This document shows positions 8,720 through 18,083 of a DNA stretch of 64,000 bases, piece by piece. Both the position numbers and the translations under genes were made by a program. The stretch is from CBDCGJ01 sp965238305 (GTDB lineage: Bacteria; Pseudomonadota; Alphaproteobacteria; GCA-2731375). The stretch covers positions 1,612,001-1,676,000 of the forward strand of contig CBDEHK010000001.1 in the NCBI GenBank assembly GCA_965238305.1, given 5' to 3'. Each line of letters begins with the position of its first letter. Positions within the stretch are counted from its first letter, which is position 1. Below the pieces are notes generated by a model, which saw only the letters and a program-made list of their open reading frames with translations, was not told where the DNA came from and searched no databases.

Positions 8720-10000
8720 ATGTTGGACAAGGATATCGCGCAGCGGATCAAGGGCGCGGTCGATAATAATTTTGATGTGCAAACGGACTTCACGGCGGAA
8801 CTGGTGCGCTTCCCTTCGACCCGGGGACAGGAGCATACGGCGCAGGATTTTATGGCCCGGGAACTGCGCGATCGCGGTTTGAACGTCGATCGTTGGCAGA
8901 TCAAGGAAGAAGAGATCAGTCATTTGCCGGGCTTCTCCCCGGTTTCCATTTCCTATGAAAACAGCTTCAATGTCGTCGGCGCTCACCGCCCCAATCAGGT
9001 GAAAGGCAAGTCGCTGATCCTAAATGGCCATATCGATGTGGTGCCGGAAGGACCGCATGAGATGTGGGCCGATCCGCCGTTTGATCCAAAAGTCAGCGAC
9101 GGTTGGATGTCGGGGCGCGGGTCTGGCGATATGAAAGCCGGGCTGGTGTCCTGTGTTTTTGCCCTCGATGCCTTGAAAGCGACCGGTTATCAGCCCGCCG
9201 GTGAGGTTTTTGTCCAATCCGTGGTCGAAGAAGAATGCACTGGCAATGGCGCGCTGGCCTGTCTGGCGCGCGGGTATAAAGCCGACGCGGCGATCATTCC
9301 CGAACCTTTCGATGATGCGCTATTGGCGGCGCAGCTGGGGGTGATGTGGTTCCAAGTCGATGTCCGCGGTATGCCGGTGCATGCCTCCACCGCGACCAGC
9401 GGCGCCAACGCTATCGAAGCCGCCTTTGCGCTGATCCAGGGTTTGAAAGAGCTGGAGGAAAAATGGAACGGCGAACGGGTGGATAGCGAGCATTTCGCCG
9501 ATCACCACCATCCGATCAATTTTAATGTCGGTAAGATCGCAGGCGGCGATTGGGCCTCCAGCGTGCCGGCCTGGTGCATTTTCGATATGAGGGTGGCTAT
9601 TTATCCAGGCGACGATTTGAACGCTCGCAAACTGGAACTTGAAAACTGCATTCGCGAAGCCGCCGCCAACAACGACTTCCTGCGCAATTCGCCACCGAAG
9701 GTCAGCTATAACGGGTTCTTGGCCGAAGGTTATATCCTGCGGGATGCGGACGAAGCTGAAGCGGTGTTGGGCGCCGCGCACGAAGCCGCCTATGGCAGCA
9801 AGCTCAAAAAACACGCCACCACGGCAACCACGGATGCCCGCTTTTTTGGCCTTTATGCCGGCATCCCCGGCCTGGTCTATGGCCCTAAATCCGACGCCAT
9901 CCACGGCTTCGACGAACGCGTCAATCTGGAAAGTGTACGGCAAAACACCCAGGCCATCGCCCTCTTCATCGCCGACTGGTGCGGGCTGGAGAAGGTTTGA
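8720..10000 (+). CDS. M20-family metallohydrolase (ArgE/DapE-like deacylase)
   Basis: ATG 8720 follows a GGACAGGG ribosome site; an upstream in-frame extension lacks family character. All M20 landmarks are present: GHIDVVPEG (metal His and general-base Asp), GRGSGDMKAG (bridging Asp), EEECTGNG (catalytic Glu), and the late metal His in AIHGFDE. The central dimerisation domain holds VDVRGMPVHAST. Such cytosolic enzymes hydrolyse N-acyl or N-carbamoyl amino acids. Its stop overlaps the start of the SMP-30 gene (TGATG), so the two are translationally coupled. Substrate unknown. Confidence 0.88.
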   Translation: MLDKDIAQRIKGAVDNNFDVQTDFTAELVRFPSTRGQEHTAQDFMARELRDRGLNVDRWQIKEEEISHLPGFSPVSISYENSFNVVGAHRPNQVKGKSLILNGHIDVVPEGPHEMWADPPFDPKVSDGWMSGRGSGDMKAGLVSCVFALDALKATGYQPAGEVFVQSVVEEECTGNGALACLARGYKADAAIIPEPFDDALLAAQLGVMWFQVDVRGMPVHASTATSGANAIEAAFALIQGLKELEEKWNGERVDSEHFADHHHPINFNVGKIAGGDWASSVPAWCIFDMRVAIYPGDDLNARKLELENCIREAAANNDFLRNSPPKVSYNGFLAEGYILRDADEAEAVLGAAHEAAYGSKLKKHATTATTDARFFGLYAGIPGLVYGPKSDAIHGFDERVNLESVRQNTQAIALFIADWCGLEKV

Positions 10001-10920
10001 TGAAACTCACCACAATCACCAACCAACTGCAGTTCCCGGAAGGGCCGATTGCCATGCCGGATGGCAGTTTTATTGTTGTTGAAATCCGTCGCGGTACCCT
10101 CAGCCGGGTTTCCGCCGCAGGCGACGTTTCAGTGATTGCCGATCTGGGCGGCGGGCCGAACGGGGCGGCGATGGGACCGGATGGGTTTTGTTATGTCTGC
10201 AACAATGGCGGCTTCGACTGGCTTGAAGATAGTGACGGGGTCCGCCCGATCAGTCAGGCCAGCGATTATAAAACCGGTCGGATCGAGCGGGTGAATATTG
10301 AAACTGGCGAATACGAGGTGCTCTATGACCGGGCCGGCGATATTCCGCTGAAAGGGCCGAACGACATCGTCTTCGACCGCCAAGGTGGCTTCTGGTTCAC
10401 CGATTTGGGCAAACGGCGGCCGGATGACATAGATATATGTGGGCTCTTCTATGCCACCATTGACGGTCAGTATATCGAGCGGGTAGTGCATCCGATGCTA
10501 AACCCGAACGGTGTCGGCCTATCAGCAGACGAAAAGACCCTTTATGCGGCGGAAACGCCGACTGGACGGCTTTGGGCCTTCGATATCATCGCACCGGGCA
10601 AGATTGCCAAAAAGCCGTGGCCCTCGCCCAATGGCGGCTGGTTGGTGGCCGGCGTGCCGGGTTACCAGCAATTCGATTCGCTCGCTCTCGATGCTGATGG
10701 TAATATCTGCGTCGCCACCTTGATGAATGGCGGCATCACGATCATTTCGCCCGATGGCAGCGACGTTGAACATGTGCCGATGCCGGATCTTTACACTACC
10801 AACATCTGTTTCGGCGGCGCAGGCTTGCAGACCGCCTATATCACCCTCTCGACCAGCGGCCGGCTGGTGGCGACGGAATGGCGGCGGCCGGGCCTGCCGC
10901 TGAATTTTTTGAACACCTAA
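10000..10920 (+). CDS. SMP-30/gluconolactonase-like beta-propeller hydrolase
   Basis: The 306-residue protein starts at ATG 10000, overlapping the upstream stop by one base. It shows the SMP-30/regucalcin pattern: LQFPEGPIAMPDG with the metal-binding Glu near residue 14, GPNDIVFDRQGGFWFTD, and NPNGVGLSADEKTLYAAE. Members are metal-dependent lactonases. Coupling to a M20 deacylase and a PPOX-like gene suggests one small-molecule pathway, perhaps opening a lactone or lactam intermediate; that role is inferred. Confidence 0.85.
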   Translation: MKLTTITNQLQFPEGPIAMPDGSFIVVEIRRGTLSRVSAAGDVSVIADLGGGPNGAAMGPDGFCYVCNNGGFDWLEDSDGVRPISQASDYKTGRIERVNIETGEYEVLYDRAGDIPLKGPNDIVFDRQGGFWFTDLGKRRPDDIDICGLFYATIDGQYIERVVHPMLNPNGVGLSADEKTLYAAETPTGRLWAFDIIAPGKIAKKPWPSPNGGWLVAGVPGYQQFDSLALDADGNICVATLMNGGITIISPDGSDVEHVPMPDLYTTNICFGGAGLQTAYITLSTSGRLVATEWRRPGLPLNFLNT

Positions 10921-10935
10921 AGCAAGGCGAACGCC

Positions 10936-11448
10936 ATGCCAAAACTAAGTCAGCCGGAACGAACGGCCTTTTTGAACGAGCGCGGCGTGGTCATGCGTAT
11001 TGCCGTCACTCGGCCCGATGGCAGCCCACTGGTGACACCGCTGTGGTTTATTTACGAAGACGAGGCGATCTACTTCACGCCCCGGGAACGTTCGGAATGG
11101 TTCGCTTGTTTGCGTCGCGATCCCCGGGTGGCGTTGTCGATTGACGAGCAACCCTTGCCTTATCGCAAGGTGATCGTCGAAGGCATCGCGGAACTGCTTC
11201 ACGATATTGGCGAAGACGACGCTTGGCGCGACCTTTATCGCCGAATTGCCCGGCGTTATGTCCCCGACGCCGGCGCCGAAGCCTATATCCGGAACACCAT
11301 CAACGAGCCGCGCGGCCTGTTCCGGTTAGGCTTGGCCGAGGCCAAAGTCCGCAGCTGGCGCATGCCGGTAAAGGGCGAAGCCGGCGAGGGCATTTGGCAC
11401 CAAAAATACTACCAGGACCCGAATGCCGAATTTGCCGACGATGGATGA
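10936..11448 (+). CDS. Pyridoxamine 5'-phosphate oxidase-like flavin/F420 split-barrel protein
   Basis: The 170-residue protein has the PPOX split-barrel pattern: an N-terminal helix, RIAVTRPDGSPLVTPLWF, EDEAIYFTPRERSEWFACLRRDP split across strands, and VALSIDEQ. These proteins bind FMN, F420 or related cofactors and act as small redox enzymes. It is third in the M20/SMP-30 run, 15 bp after the lactonase stop, with AGCAAGGCGA as a ribosome site. The substrate is unknown. Confidence 0.78.
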   Translation: MPKLSQPERTAFLNERGVVMRIAVTRPDGSPLVTPLWFIYEDEAIYFTPRERSEWFACLRRDPRVALSIDEQPLPYRKVIVEGIAELLHDIGEDDAWRDLYRRIARRYVPDAGAEAYIRNTINEPRGLFRLGLAEAKVRSWRMPVKGEAGEGIWHQKYYQDPNAEFADDG

Positions 11449-11687
11449 GGAATCAGGCGGCGCCGGTAGCGGTAATCGACCCCTTTGTCTTCAGTAGAAA
11501 TCCGATTTAGGTTTACAAAGCCGGTTTCTATGGCACCTGGCGTGGTATTGCCAACGCCAAGATTTCCACCAAATTTTCTCGACAACATGACGCGCCAGAA
11601 CCTGCCGTCGCTGTGGGTTTAACGACATCTTAGGATATATAGGCCATTCTCTAATATAGAAGCAGTTGCCAACAATGGTTAGGCCCC

Positions 11688-14240
11688 ATGATTGTTCGTA
11701 CGCGGATGTATCTGTTTTTGACCTTGGCGTTGGTGTCGATGATACCGATCGTATTTTTTGGCATCTGGCCGCAGTCAAAAGCCCTCGATAATGAAATTGC
11801 CGAAGTTTCTGAACGCCATCTTTTGATCGCGAAGAATATCCGCCACGCGTTACAGAGATACGACTGGGACATAAGGGCGGTATTCCGATTTTTGACGCAT
11901 CAAGCATTGGCCGGGGCAAAAGCGGCAACGACCAATGCGGATTTGCAAGATTTCGAATTTCGGCACGTTTGCATCGCCCGCATCGATAATCCAAGAGTGA
12001 CGAATAACGCATTGGCGGATCGCTTTCCTTGTCCGGAACTGATCCCGGCAAAGCGTTTTGACGTCTTCAGGTCGATTGCGGAAGCGGATGAAGTCAAATA
12101 CACCCCGGTAATGGAAGGTCCAGGCGGCCGCCCGTTGATTTATTTGGTCATGCGCTTGGGCGATGTGCTTTCGGTTGGCGCCATCAATACGGATTATTTT
12201 GTCGGTCTAGGAAAGTCAATCGCGTTTGACAAAGGCGGTCATGCTGCCATCGTCGATCATATCGGTCAGGTTCTGGCGCATCCACGATCCGACTGGATCG
12301 CGGCACGCAAGAATATCTCCAAGGTTGCGCCCGTAAAATTAATGCTGCAAGGCAAAAGCGGCGTTTCAGAATTCTATTCACCGGCGGCGAAAAAAGACAT
12401 GATTGCCGGTTATACGTCCGTTCCGGGGCCAGGCTGGGGCGTCATGATCCCGCAACCGATGGCCGAACTTATCGCCAAGGCAAATGAGGTAAAGCTTTTC
12501 GCGATGGGGGTCATTCTTCTGGGCGTGGCGGTCGCCGCATTTGCTAGTTGGTGGTTGGCTGGGATGATTGCCAGTCCTGTGTCCGCCGTGGCGCAAGCAG
12601 CTCAGGCCATGGCGCGTGGCAAGCGCGGTATCAGGGTTCAAAAGTTGACAAATTGGGTACCATCGGAATTTTCCGAACTCGCTCAATCCTTCAATGAAAT
12701 GGCGACGGCTGTTGAGGACGCGATGAAGGCGGAGCGGGAGACCAATGCTGACTTTAGCGCCATTTTTGCTGCTTCACCCGCCGCCACTTTCCTGCTTGAT
12801 CGGGAAAATCGTTTTCGCCTGGTGAGCAAAATGTTTGAAAACTGGTTCGGACAATGTGAAGAAGAAGTTAGAAATCACACACCGGACGAAGTGTTTTCGA
12901 CTGAGATAGCCGGTCATCTATCTGGCGCGTTTCACGCTGCCTTGCAAACCCGGCAGCCGGTAGATGTTGATTTCGACGCTGAATTTTCAAATCGCGAGAC
13001 CCGTAAATTAACCGCCCATGTCTTTCCAATTATTCAGGCCGACGGCGAGGCGAGCGGCCTTGGCGCTATCATGGTTGATACAACCGCACAAAAACTTGCC
13101 GAAGAGCGGCTGCAGCAGGCCCAGAAGATGGAATCTGTTGGCCAACTTGCCGGTGGCGTCGCCCACGACTTTAACAATCTTCTGATGGTCATCCATGGCA
13201 ATGCTGAGTTGCTATTCAACAAAGTCGGTAGTGACGATAAGTTGGTGAAGACAATCGTCAATGCTTCTGTACGTGGGGCGGAATTATCGCAACGCCTGTT
13301 GGCCTTTTCCAGGCGTCAACCACTGCGACCAAAATCAATCGATTTGGCGATGCTTGTAAACGGCATGTCAGAACTTATCCGACGATTTTTGGGTGCGATC
13401 ATTGAAATAGAGGTGAAAACGGAAATCGACCTATGGGAAACCAATGCCGACCCCGGTCAAGTTGAAAATGCAATTCTGAACTTGGCGATCAATGCGCGCG
13501 ATGCCATGCCGGAGGGAGGCACCCTGACAATAGAATGTTCGAATGTGCAGTTGAGCGACGAATATGTCGCCCGAAATCCGGAAACATTGACCGGTGATTA
13601 TGTAAAACTATCGGTCAGCGATAGCGGTTTCGGTATGTCCAAGGATGTGCAGAAATCCGCCTTCGAACCGTTCTTCACAACTAAAGAAGTCGGTGCTGGC
13701 AGTGGGCTTGGGCTATCTATGGTCTATGGTTTCGCGAAACAATCGGGCGGCCATGTCACCATATCCAGCAAGGAAAATCAGGGCACAACAGTCGCGATTT
13801 ATTTGCCCCGCGCGACGGCGTCAGGAAAAGATGAAGTCAGAAAGATCGAGTATGAAACTCCCGTCGGGCAGGGAGAAACCGTCCTTGTTGTCGAAGATGA
13901 CGTCGACATCAGAACACTGTCAGTGAAAATGTTGATGAATTTGGGGTATCGGACCATCGATGCAAGTGACGCCGTCCGAGCGCGGACGATTTTGACATCG
14001 AAGCAGCAGATCGACCTTGTGCTTTGCGATATCGTCTTGCCCGGCGGGATCAGCGGATCCGAACTTGCCGAACTTGCCCAGGACGAACATCCGGACCTGC
14101 CTTTTGTGTTTATGTCCGGCTACCCGGCTGACGCGGCGGGAACGGACGCGCTTTTGAAATCAAAAAAAATTCTCCTGAACAAACCTTTCCGCCGCCATGA
14201 CCTTGCCGTCGCCATCCGCGACGCCCTTGCTGGCAGCTGA
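11688..14240 (+). CDS. Hybrid sensor histidine kinase (Cache-HAMP-PAS-HisKA-HATPase-REC)
   Basis: The 850-residue inner-membrane kinase has TM1 at ~7-27, a periplasmic Cache-like sensor (~30-265), TM2 at ~268-291, HAMP (~292-345) and PAS (~355-465). The phospho-acceptor His is in GVAHDFNNLL (~H492). The ATPase domain contains NLAINARDAMPEGG and DSGFGM, and a C-terminal receiver has phospho-Asp ~D781 in LCDIVLPGG and Lys in LNKPF. It is the family-4 type (HDFNN), often phosphorylating a separate regulator. No partner regulator gene is adjacent. Confidence 0.92.
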   Translation: MIVRTRMYLFLTLALVSMIPIVFFGIWPQSKALDNEIAEVSERHLLIAKNIRHALQRYDWDIRAVFRFLTHQALAGAKAATTNADLQDFEFRHVCIARIDNPRVTNNALADRFPCPELIPAKRFDVFRSIAEADEVKYTPVMEGPGGRPLIYLVMRLGDVLSVGAINTDYFVGLGKSIAFDKGGHAAIVDHIGQVLAHPRSDWIAARKNISKVAPVKLMLQGKSGVSEFYSPAAKKDMIAGYTSVPGPGWGVMIPQPMAELIAKANEVKLFAMGVILLGVAVAAFASWWLAGMIASPVSAVAQAAQAMARGKRGIRVQKLTNWVPSEFSELAQSFNEMATAVEDAMKAERETNADFSAIFAASPAATFLLDRENRFRLVSKMFENWFGQCEEEVRNHTPDEVFSTEIAGHLSGAFHAALQTRQPVDVDFDAEFSNRETRKLTAHVFPIIQADGEASGLGAIMVDTTAQKLAEERLQQAQKMESVGQLAGGVAHDFNNLLMVIHGNAELLFNKVGSDDKLVKTIVNASVRGAELSQRLLAFSRRQPLRPKSIDLAMLVNGMSELIRRFLGAIIEIEVKTEIDLWETNADPGQVENAILNLAINARDAMPEGGTLTIECSNVQLSDEYVARNPETLTGDYVKLSVSDSGFGMSKDVQKSAFEPFFTTKEVGAGSGLGLSMVYGFAKQSGGHVTISSKENQGTTVAIYLPRATASGKDEVRKIEYETPVGQGETVLVVEDDVDIRTLSVKMLMNLGYRTIDASDAVRARTILTSKQQIDLVLCDIVLPGGISGSELAELAQDEHPDLPFVFMSGYPADAAGTDALLKSKKILLNKPFRRHDLAVAIRDALAGS

Positions 14241-14269
14241 CGACAAAGATTGATGCTCTACAGTTCCGG

Positions 14270-14515
14270 CGTTTTTCGAATTCGCGCTTTTCTTATTGCC
14301 GCCGAACTGTTTGAACCGGCCAAATATAGTCACCGGGGCGATGGCCATGTCGCCCGCCAGCCCCTATATGGCCCGGAGATAATCCGGGCTCGGATAATTG
14401 TTCAGCAGGTAAAGACATGCAGCAGGATCGCGAACGAAATCCAGTTGATATGAAAACCTTTCAGGTTTTTAACATATTCGATGGCTTCATCTTCCGTCCA
14501 CCGCTGCGCTACGAC
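14270..14515 (-). pseudogene. Decayed 2TM-domain protein gene
   Basis: On the minus strand RWTEDEAIEYVKNLKGF followed by a hydrophobic helix (SFAILLHVF) is the start of a small two-helix (2TM) domain. The frame stops at HVFTC*, but a shift of one base at ACCTGC continues as LLNNYPSPDYLRAI, the usual loop and second helix entry. A TAG follows, and then GLAGDMAIAPVTIFGRF resembles the second helix and tail. One lost base plus one nonsense codon are needed to explain this. It overlaps the promoter side of nothing else, and its end runs into the kinase 3' region. Likely dead. Confidence 0.45.
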
Positions 14516-14565
14516 ACTGTCGCGACAGTCGCCCCGATTATAGGGGAATATGTCGGTGGCGGAAG

Positions 14566-14916
14566 TCAGCCAAAGGCCTTCATGCGGTCGATCTTGCAAT
14601 CGCCGCGGCTGTAACTGTCGGTTATTTTGCCGCTGACGTTCACTTCAACGACCACATTGCCCAAACAACTGTCCAAGCGAAGCCAATATTCGATACTTGT
14701 GACCGTGCCAAATCCACGCCGACCGCCATTGCCTTTCTCGACCAAGCTGACTTTTTTGATGTTTTCGGGTTTGATGTTGAAGGTCTCGATATGCGCCAGC
14801 ATTTTGCTGTAAAAATTGTCATAGTCCAACATGCCCGTGTTAATTCCGCTCTGTCCGCTGGTCGCAAAACCAAAGCTCATGAGCAGCGCAGCAGCAACGA
14901 TAAATGCAGACTTCAT
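14566..14916 (-). CDS. Small secreted protein of unknown function
   Basis: The 116-residue product has a signal peptide (MKSAFIVAAALLMSFGFATSG) and a short mature domain with two cysteines (DSCLGNV, RGDCKID) that may pair. The pattern of alternating strands (TVTSIEYWLRLD, VVVEVNVSGKITD) suggests a small beta domain. No family was recognised. The decayed 2TM gene lies directly downstream on the same strand. Confidence 0.6.
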   Translation of the reverse strand: MKSAFIVAAALLMSFGFATSGQSGINTGMLDYDNFYSKMLAHIETFNIKPENIKKVSLVEKGNGGRRGFGTVTSIEYWLRLDSCLGNVVVEVNVSGKITDSYSRGDCKIDRMKAFG

Positions 14917-14932
14917 CGGTCAGGTTCCAATC

Positions 14933-14947
14933 ACTAATAAAATTAGT
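14933..14947. promoter_or_regulatory. Short dyad ACTAAT-N3-ATTAGT upstream of the small secreted gene
   Basis: The exact inverted repeat ACTAATAAAATTAGT sits 17 bp before the start of the minus-strand gene, and a further TAATTAGTTA half-site occurs near 14968-14977. The region is AT-rich and could contain the promoter. A repressor site is plausible but unproved. Confidence 0.25.
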
Positions 14948-15209
14948 TTTTAAGTCAATATATTCTTTAATTAGTTATCACATTTTGGTCAGTCGGGCGA
15001 AAAAATTGCTTTCACGGTGCAGCAAGACCAGACCATGACTGGCAGGAATAGGCGGCACCAAACAAAGTTGCGGCTACTGACAATTATTTCCGCCGCGAGA
15101 TGGGCAAGAGGAATAATAGTTCCCGTCCCCTGAGTTTGTCCGGATTTCCTGCCCCCGGATTTGACTGTTCGATCACAGACCCACCTTCGCCAACTGTCCC
15201 TGCGGCAAA

Positions 15210-16214
15210 TTAAGAACCACTCAGCATGTCGATGATTGCCTCAGCATCGGTAATTAGCGCACGAGCCTCGGCCTCTTTTTCTATTGGAATTTGATTACCG
15301 ATTTGCGCCTCAACGGCATTGATGAAAGCGCCGAGGGAATTGATCGCCGCAATGTCATTATTTTCATTAGTATCGTCCAAAGCGGCCAACGCTGCATTGA
15401 GTTTCGCGTCAAGGCTGTTAGATATTCCCATGCTAAGGTTTAGCGCCATTACATCGGTTAGAAGTTGTGGAATGGATGGCGGCACAGCAGAAATTATGCC
15501 ATTGACAGTGATATGATCCACACCAAGTGTGCCGAATGGCACAACACCACCCTCTCCTGTGTTTCCGCCGTCAAAATGCTGAATTGCAAGCTCTATGCTC
15601 GTCGCATCAAGTGTGCTGACTGTAGCCGTCCTGGTGATATTCAACCCATTTGATCCAACCCAAGTGAATGTAAACAAATTATCTGTACGATCCAATGTTA
15701 CATCTGCGCTGCCAGTATGACCCGCGGAACCTGGCACAAAACATGGCGCAGGAGTACACGGCGTGGCCACCCAAGTGCCAGTATGAATTAGCCATGAATC
15801 ACTATAGCCAGCACTGACAATATGTCTGCCGCTACTATCGCGAATAGCCAAAATTAGCTTCCCATTTCCGTCATTCGGCAGCGGCTGCCCAGTCCAAGAA
15901 ATACGCATCGTAACATTGAAATTTCTGACCGGTGGAATATCTCTTGTAAGATGAACGATTATCCAGCCAAGAGGAGAAAAACCTTCTCCAAACAAATCGG
16001 TCACTGTCAGAGAAGAGGGCTCACCTATCGACTCTTCATACTCCCATCCAACAGCCGTTACGGTCCCCTCAGGCACGAAATTAACCGTCCAACCGCCTAT
16101 AATACCGTCATCGAATTGATCTGAAAATATAGGTACATTCTGGGCGGCAGCAGGAAACGACAACAAAAGCGCTATCACAAACGCAATCGACAGAGCAGCT
16201 GTTTTTGGTTTCAT
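15210..16214 (-). CDS. Secreted protein with C-terminal FIMAH domain
   Basis: ATG 16214 follows a strong GGAGGAGG ribosome site; an upstream in-frame codon would put that site inside the gene. A signal peptide runs to about AAAQN. The central part (FSDQFDDGIIGGWTVNF ... HFDGGNTGEGG) looks like a jelly-roll, concanavalin-like domain. The last ~85 residues match the FIMAH pattern: LLTDVMALNL, SLDAKLNAALAAL, INSLGAFINAVEAQIG, and EAEARALITDAEAII. FIMAH domains occur in secreted surface proteins and enzymes. Exported function unknown; it sits alone. Confidence 0.75.
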   Translation of the reverse strand: MKPKTAALSIAFVIALLLSFPAAAQNVPIFSDQFDDGIIGGWTVNFVPEGTVTAVGWEYEESIGEPSSLTVTDLFGEGFSPLGWIIVHLTRDIPPVRNFNVTMRISWTGQPLPNDGNGKLILAIRDSSGRHIVSAGYSDSWLIHTGTWVATPCTPAPCFVPGSAGHTGSADVTLDRTDNLFTFTWVGSNGLNITRTATVSTLDATSIELAIQHFDGGNTGEGGVVPFGTLGVDHITVNGIISAVPPSIPQLLTDVMALNLSMGISNSLDAKLNAALAALDDTNENNDIAAINSLGAFINAVEAQIGNQIPIEKEAEARALITDAEAIIDMLSGS

Positions 16215-16549
16215 TTTGAACCTCCTCCGTTCAAGCGAATTAGCCACTATGTAAACTAGTATACACTAATATTGCACTAAACTTAAATCTTATACAAGCC
16301 AGTCTGCCTCCACTATCCAGTCACATGGATGGAGAGTTAATCGATCTTTACTGTAATGTCCGGTTGGGCGGTTGGTGTCATCACAGTATGGGTTAGCCCC
16401 TGCCGTGATAACGAGAATTCGATTAGCGTCAGGTAACTTCGACTACCATTTAGGCGGTGTTGAATATTGTCGGGTCGCCAGGCTTCGATAAAACCGCCAA
16501 TTCGCAGCAATTCCGGGACAGAATACTAAATTTAGTTTGTAATTCAGGG
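16215..16549. other. Gap without recognised gene
   Basis: The first ~70 bases are AT-rich and probably hold the promoter of the divergent-side FIMAH gene (minus strand). No convincing open frame, hairpin or repeat was seen in the rest. Confidence 0.5.
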
Positions 16550-16789
16550 CTAGCTCAGCGGCCCATTAACTGGACTGTGCGGTTGTCCCGCTGTAAACGT
16601 TCCCAGCACTGCCACCGCCAGGCTCAGGCACTCGCCGACGCGGTCGCGCAGTCTTTTGACATCGACACCATCGGTACTTTTTTGGCCGACTTGATAACGG
16701 GCATAGACGTCGTGGGCGATGCAGGCGGATTTCCATCCGTTGAAGCCGATGTAAAAATCCAGCCCGGTGCGGCCGGGATACAGAGCCAT
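16550..16789 (-). pseudogene. 3' remnant of an APH-family phosphotransferase gene (copy 1)
   Basis: The frame encodes LDFYIGFNGWKSACIAHDVY and then ARYQVGQKSTDGVDVKRLRD, which lines up with the last ~60 residues of the full-length kinase at 20098-21150 at roughly 78% identity by eye. The whole kinase core (HGDYGLHN, VVDWE) is missing, so it cannot be a working enzyme. The 3' tail after GTF differs (TAGQPHSPVNGPLS). It is the most diverged of three copies of this 3' end. Confidence 0.7.
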
Positions 16790-16842
16790 TGAGGGTGCGG
16801 CGTCGTTGGGCTAGTTTTATCCTGAACTCAAAGGGAGGGATC

Positions 16843-17292
16843 ATGTCAAAACGTCGAGCGACCTGCCGCTGCGGACAATTGCGGGTGGACTGCGAAGGTG
16901 AGCCGGTTCGCATATCCGTTTGTCATTGCCTGGATTGTCAAAAACGTAGCGGCAGCGTTTTTGCTGCCCAAGCGCGCTGGTCGGATGGGGATGTCAGCTT
17001 GACCGGTAAATTCAAAGAATGGCAAAGAACCGCGGACAGCGGGCATGTCGCAACATATCGCTTTTGCCCGCTCTGCGGCTCGACCCTGGCTTATGTGATT
17101 GAAGGTTGGCCGGGCGTTGTCGCCATTCCCATTGGCGCTTTCGCAGATCCGGAATTCCCCTCTCCCGGCTTCTCGGTCTATGAACATCGTAAACATGCCT
17201 GGGCCGAGATATCGGCACCAGACGTAAAACATTCTTCGACCCCAAGTTCCGCCCGCCGCCCAGGCGACGGGACCACCATCAACCCCCGCTAG
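16843..17292 (+). CDS. GFA-family (glutathione-dependent formaldehyde-activating-like) zinc protein
   Basis: ATG 16843 follows GGGAGGG. The 149-residue protein has the GFA zinc ligands: CRCGQLRVDC at the start, CHCLDCQKRSGSVFAAQ, and FCPLCGSTL. The family is named for formaldehyde-glutathione activation, but most members have unknown carbon-sulfur lyase-like roles. Its last codons overlap the stop of an APH remnant on the other strand. It lies between two remnants of the same kinase 3' end. Confidence 0.85.
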   Translation: MSKRRATCRCGQLRVDCEGEPVRISVCHCLDCQKRSGSVFAAQARWSDGDVSLTGKFKEWQRTADSGHVATYRFCPLCGSTLAYVIEGWPGVVAIPIGAFADPEFPSPGFSVYEHRKHAWAEISAPDVKHSSTPSSARRPGDGTTINPR

Positions 17293-17490
17293 ACCTTCCC
17301 AGCGCTTCCGCCGCCAAGGTTAAACATTCGCCGACGCGGTCGTGTAGCCTTTCGACATCAACGCCTTCGCTGCTTTTTTTGCCGGCTTGGTATCGGGCAT
17401 AGACGCCGTGGATGATGCAGGCAGATTTCCACCAGTTGAAGCCGGTATAAAAATCCAGCTGGGCGAGGCGATTGCGGAATAATTGTTGTT
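17281..17490 (-). pseudogene. 3' remnant of an APH-family phosphotransferase gene (copy 2)
   Basis: The minus strand reads RLAQLDFYTGFNWWKSACII and continues through ARYQAGKKSSEGVDVERLHD to GECLTLAAEALGR and a stop. It is open and nearly identical to the C-terminus of the kinase at 20098-21150; bases 17394-17468 equal 20213-20287 exactly (75 bp). Similarity ends abruptly near 17470-17490, and nothing upstream encodes the rest of the kinase. Its 3' end overlaps the GFA gene by ~12 bases. Confidence 0.8.
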
Positions 17491-17535
17491 CATTTTTTAA
17501 ATATACCGCTAAGAATGAGTTGGCGGTGACGCCGT

Positions 17536-18078
17536 ATGATGGGCGCGAATGATGAGGGTGGGGCCAAAGTGTTAGACGGTGCAGTAAAGGACACGCAAAG
17601 TGTCGACAAAAATTGGCGACCTAATAATCAGCTCATTGATGGTGTGAGAATTCGGGAAGTCAAAAACATTGTCACCGGCAATGGCATGACGACGGAAATT
17701 TTTCGCCAGGAATGGCCTGAATTCGCAGAGCCGGTACGCCATATTTTGTATGTAACTTTTCGCCCTGGCGTAGTTTCCGCTTGGCATTGCCACGAACAAC
17801 ATTTCGATGCGCTTTTTGTCGTTCAGGGGTCAATTCAGGCAGCAGTGTATGATGACCGAGAAAATTCGGCCACCCGCGGGATGGTTAATCACTTCAATCT
17901 AAGCCGAGGCCGACCCACGCTGGTCGTATTGCCGCCACTGGTTTGGCACGGTTTCAAAAATCTTGAGCAATCTGAAAGCGCATTTATTGGTTTCTTTGAT
18001 GAAGCATACGACTATGAAAATCCGGATGAGCGGCGGGTGCCGCCGGACCATCCCGACATTCCATACAGTTTCGATTGA
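17536..18078 (+). CDS. Cupin, dTDP-4-dehydrorhamnose 3,5-epimerase (RmlC)-like
   Basis: The 180-residue cupin has the first motif HILYVTFRPGVVSAWHCHEQ with paired His and the second around VLPPLVWHGFKNL. The C-terminal EAYDYENPDERRVPPDHPDI strongly recalls RmlC-type sugar epimerases, which end in a similar YDYxNPD...PPDxPxIPY. A role in a nucleotide-sugar or cell-surface carbohydrate path is likely, but the classical catalytic His/Tyr pair was not verified. It starts the small islet between two APH 3' ends. Confidence 0.75.
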   Translation: MMGANDEGGAKVLDGAVKDTQSVDKNWRPNNQLIDGVRIREVKNIVTGNGMTTEIFRQEWPEFAEPVRHILYVTFRPGVVSAWHCHEQHFDALFVVQGSIQAAVYDDRENSATRGMVNHFNLSRGRPTLVVLPPLVWHGFKNLEQSESAFIGFFDEAYDYENPDERRVPPDHPDIPYSFD

Positions 18079-18083
18079 CGGTC

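Noticed and set aside
9320..9943. Long open frame on the minus strand opposite the M20 hydrolase (207 codons)
   Set aside because: It is antisense to a gene with complete M20 motifs, and has no family features of its own.
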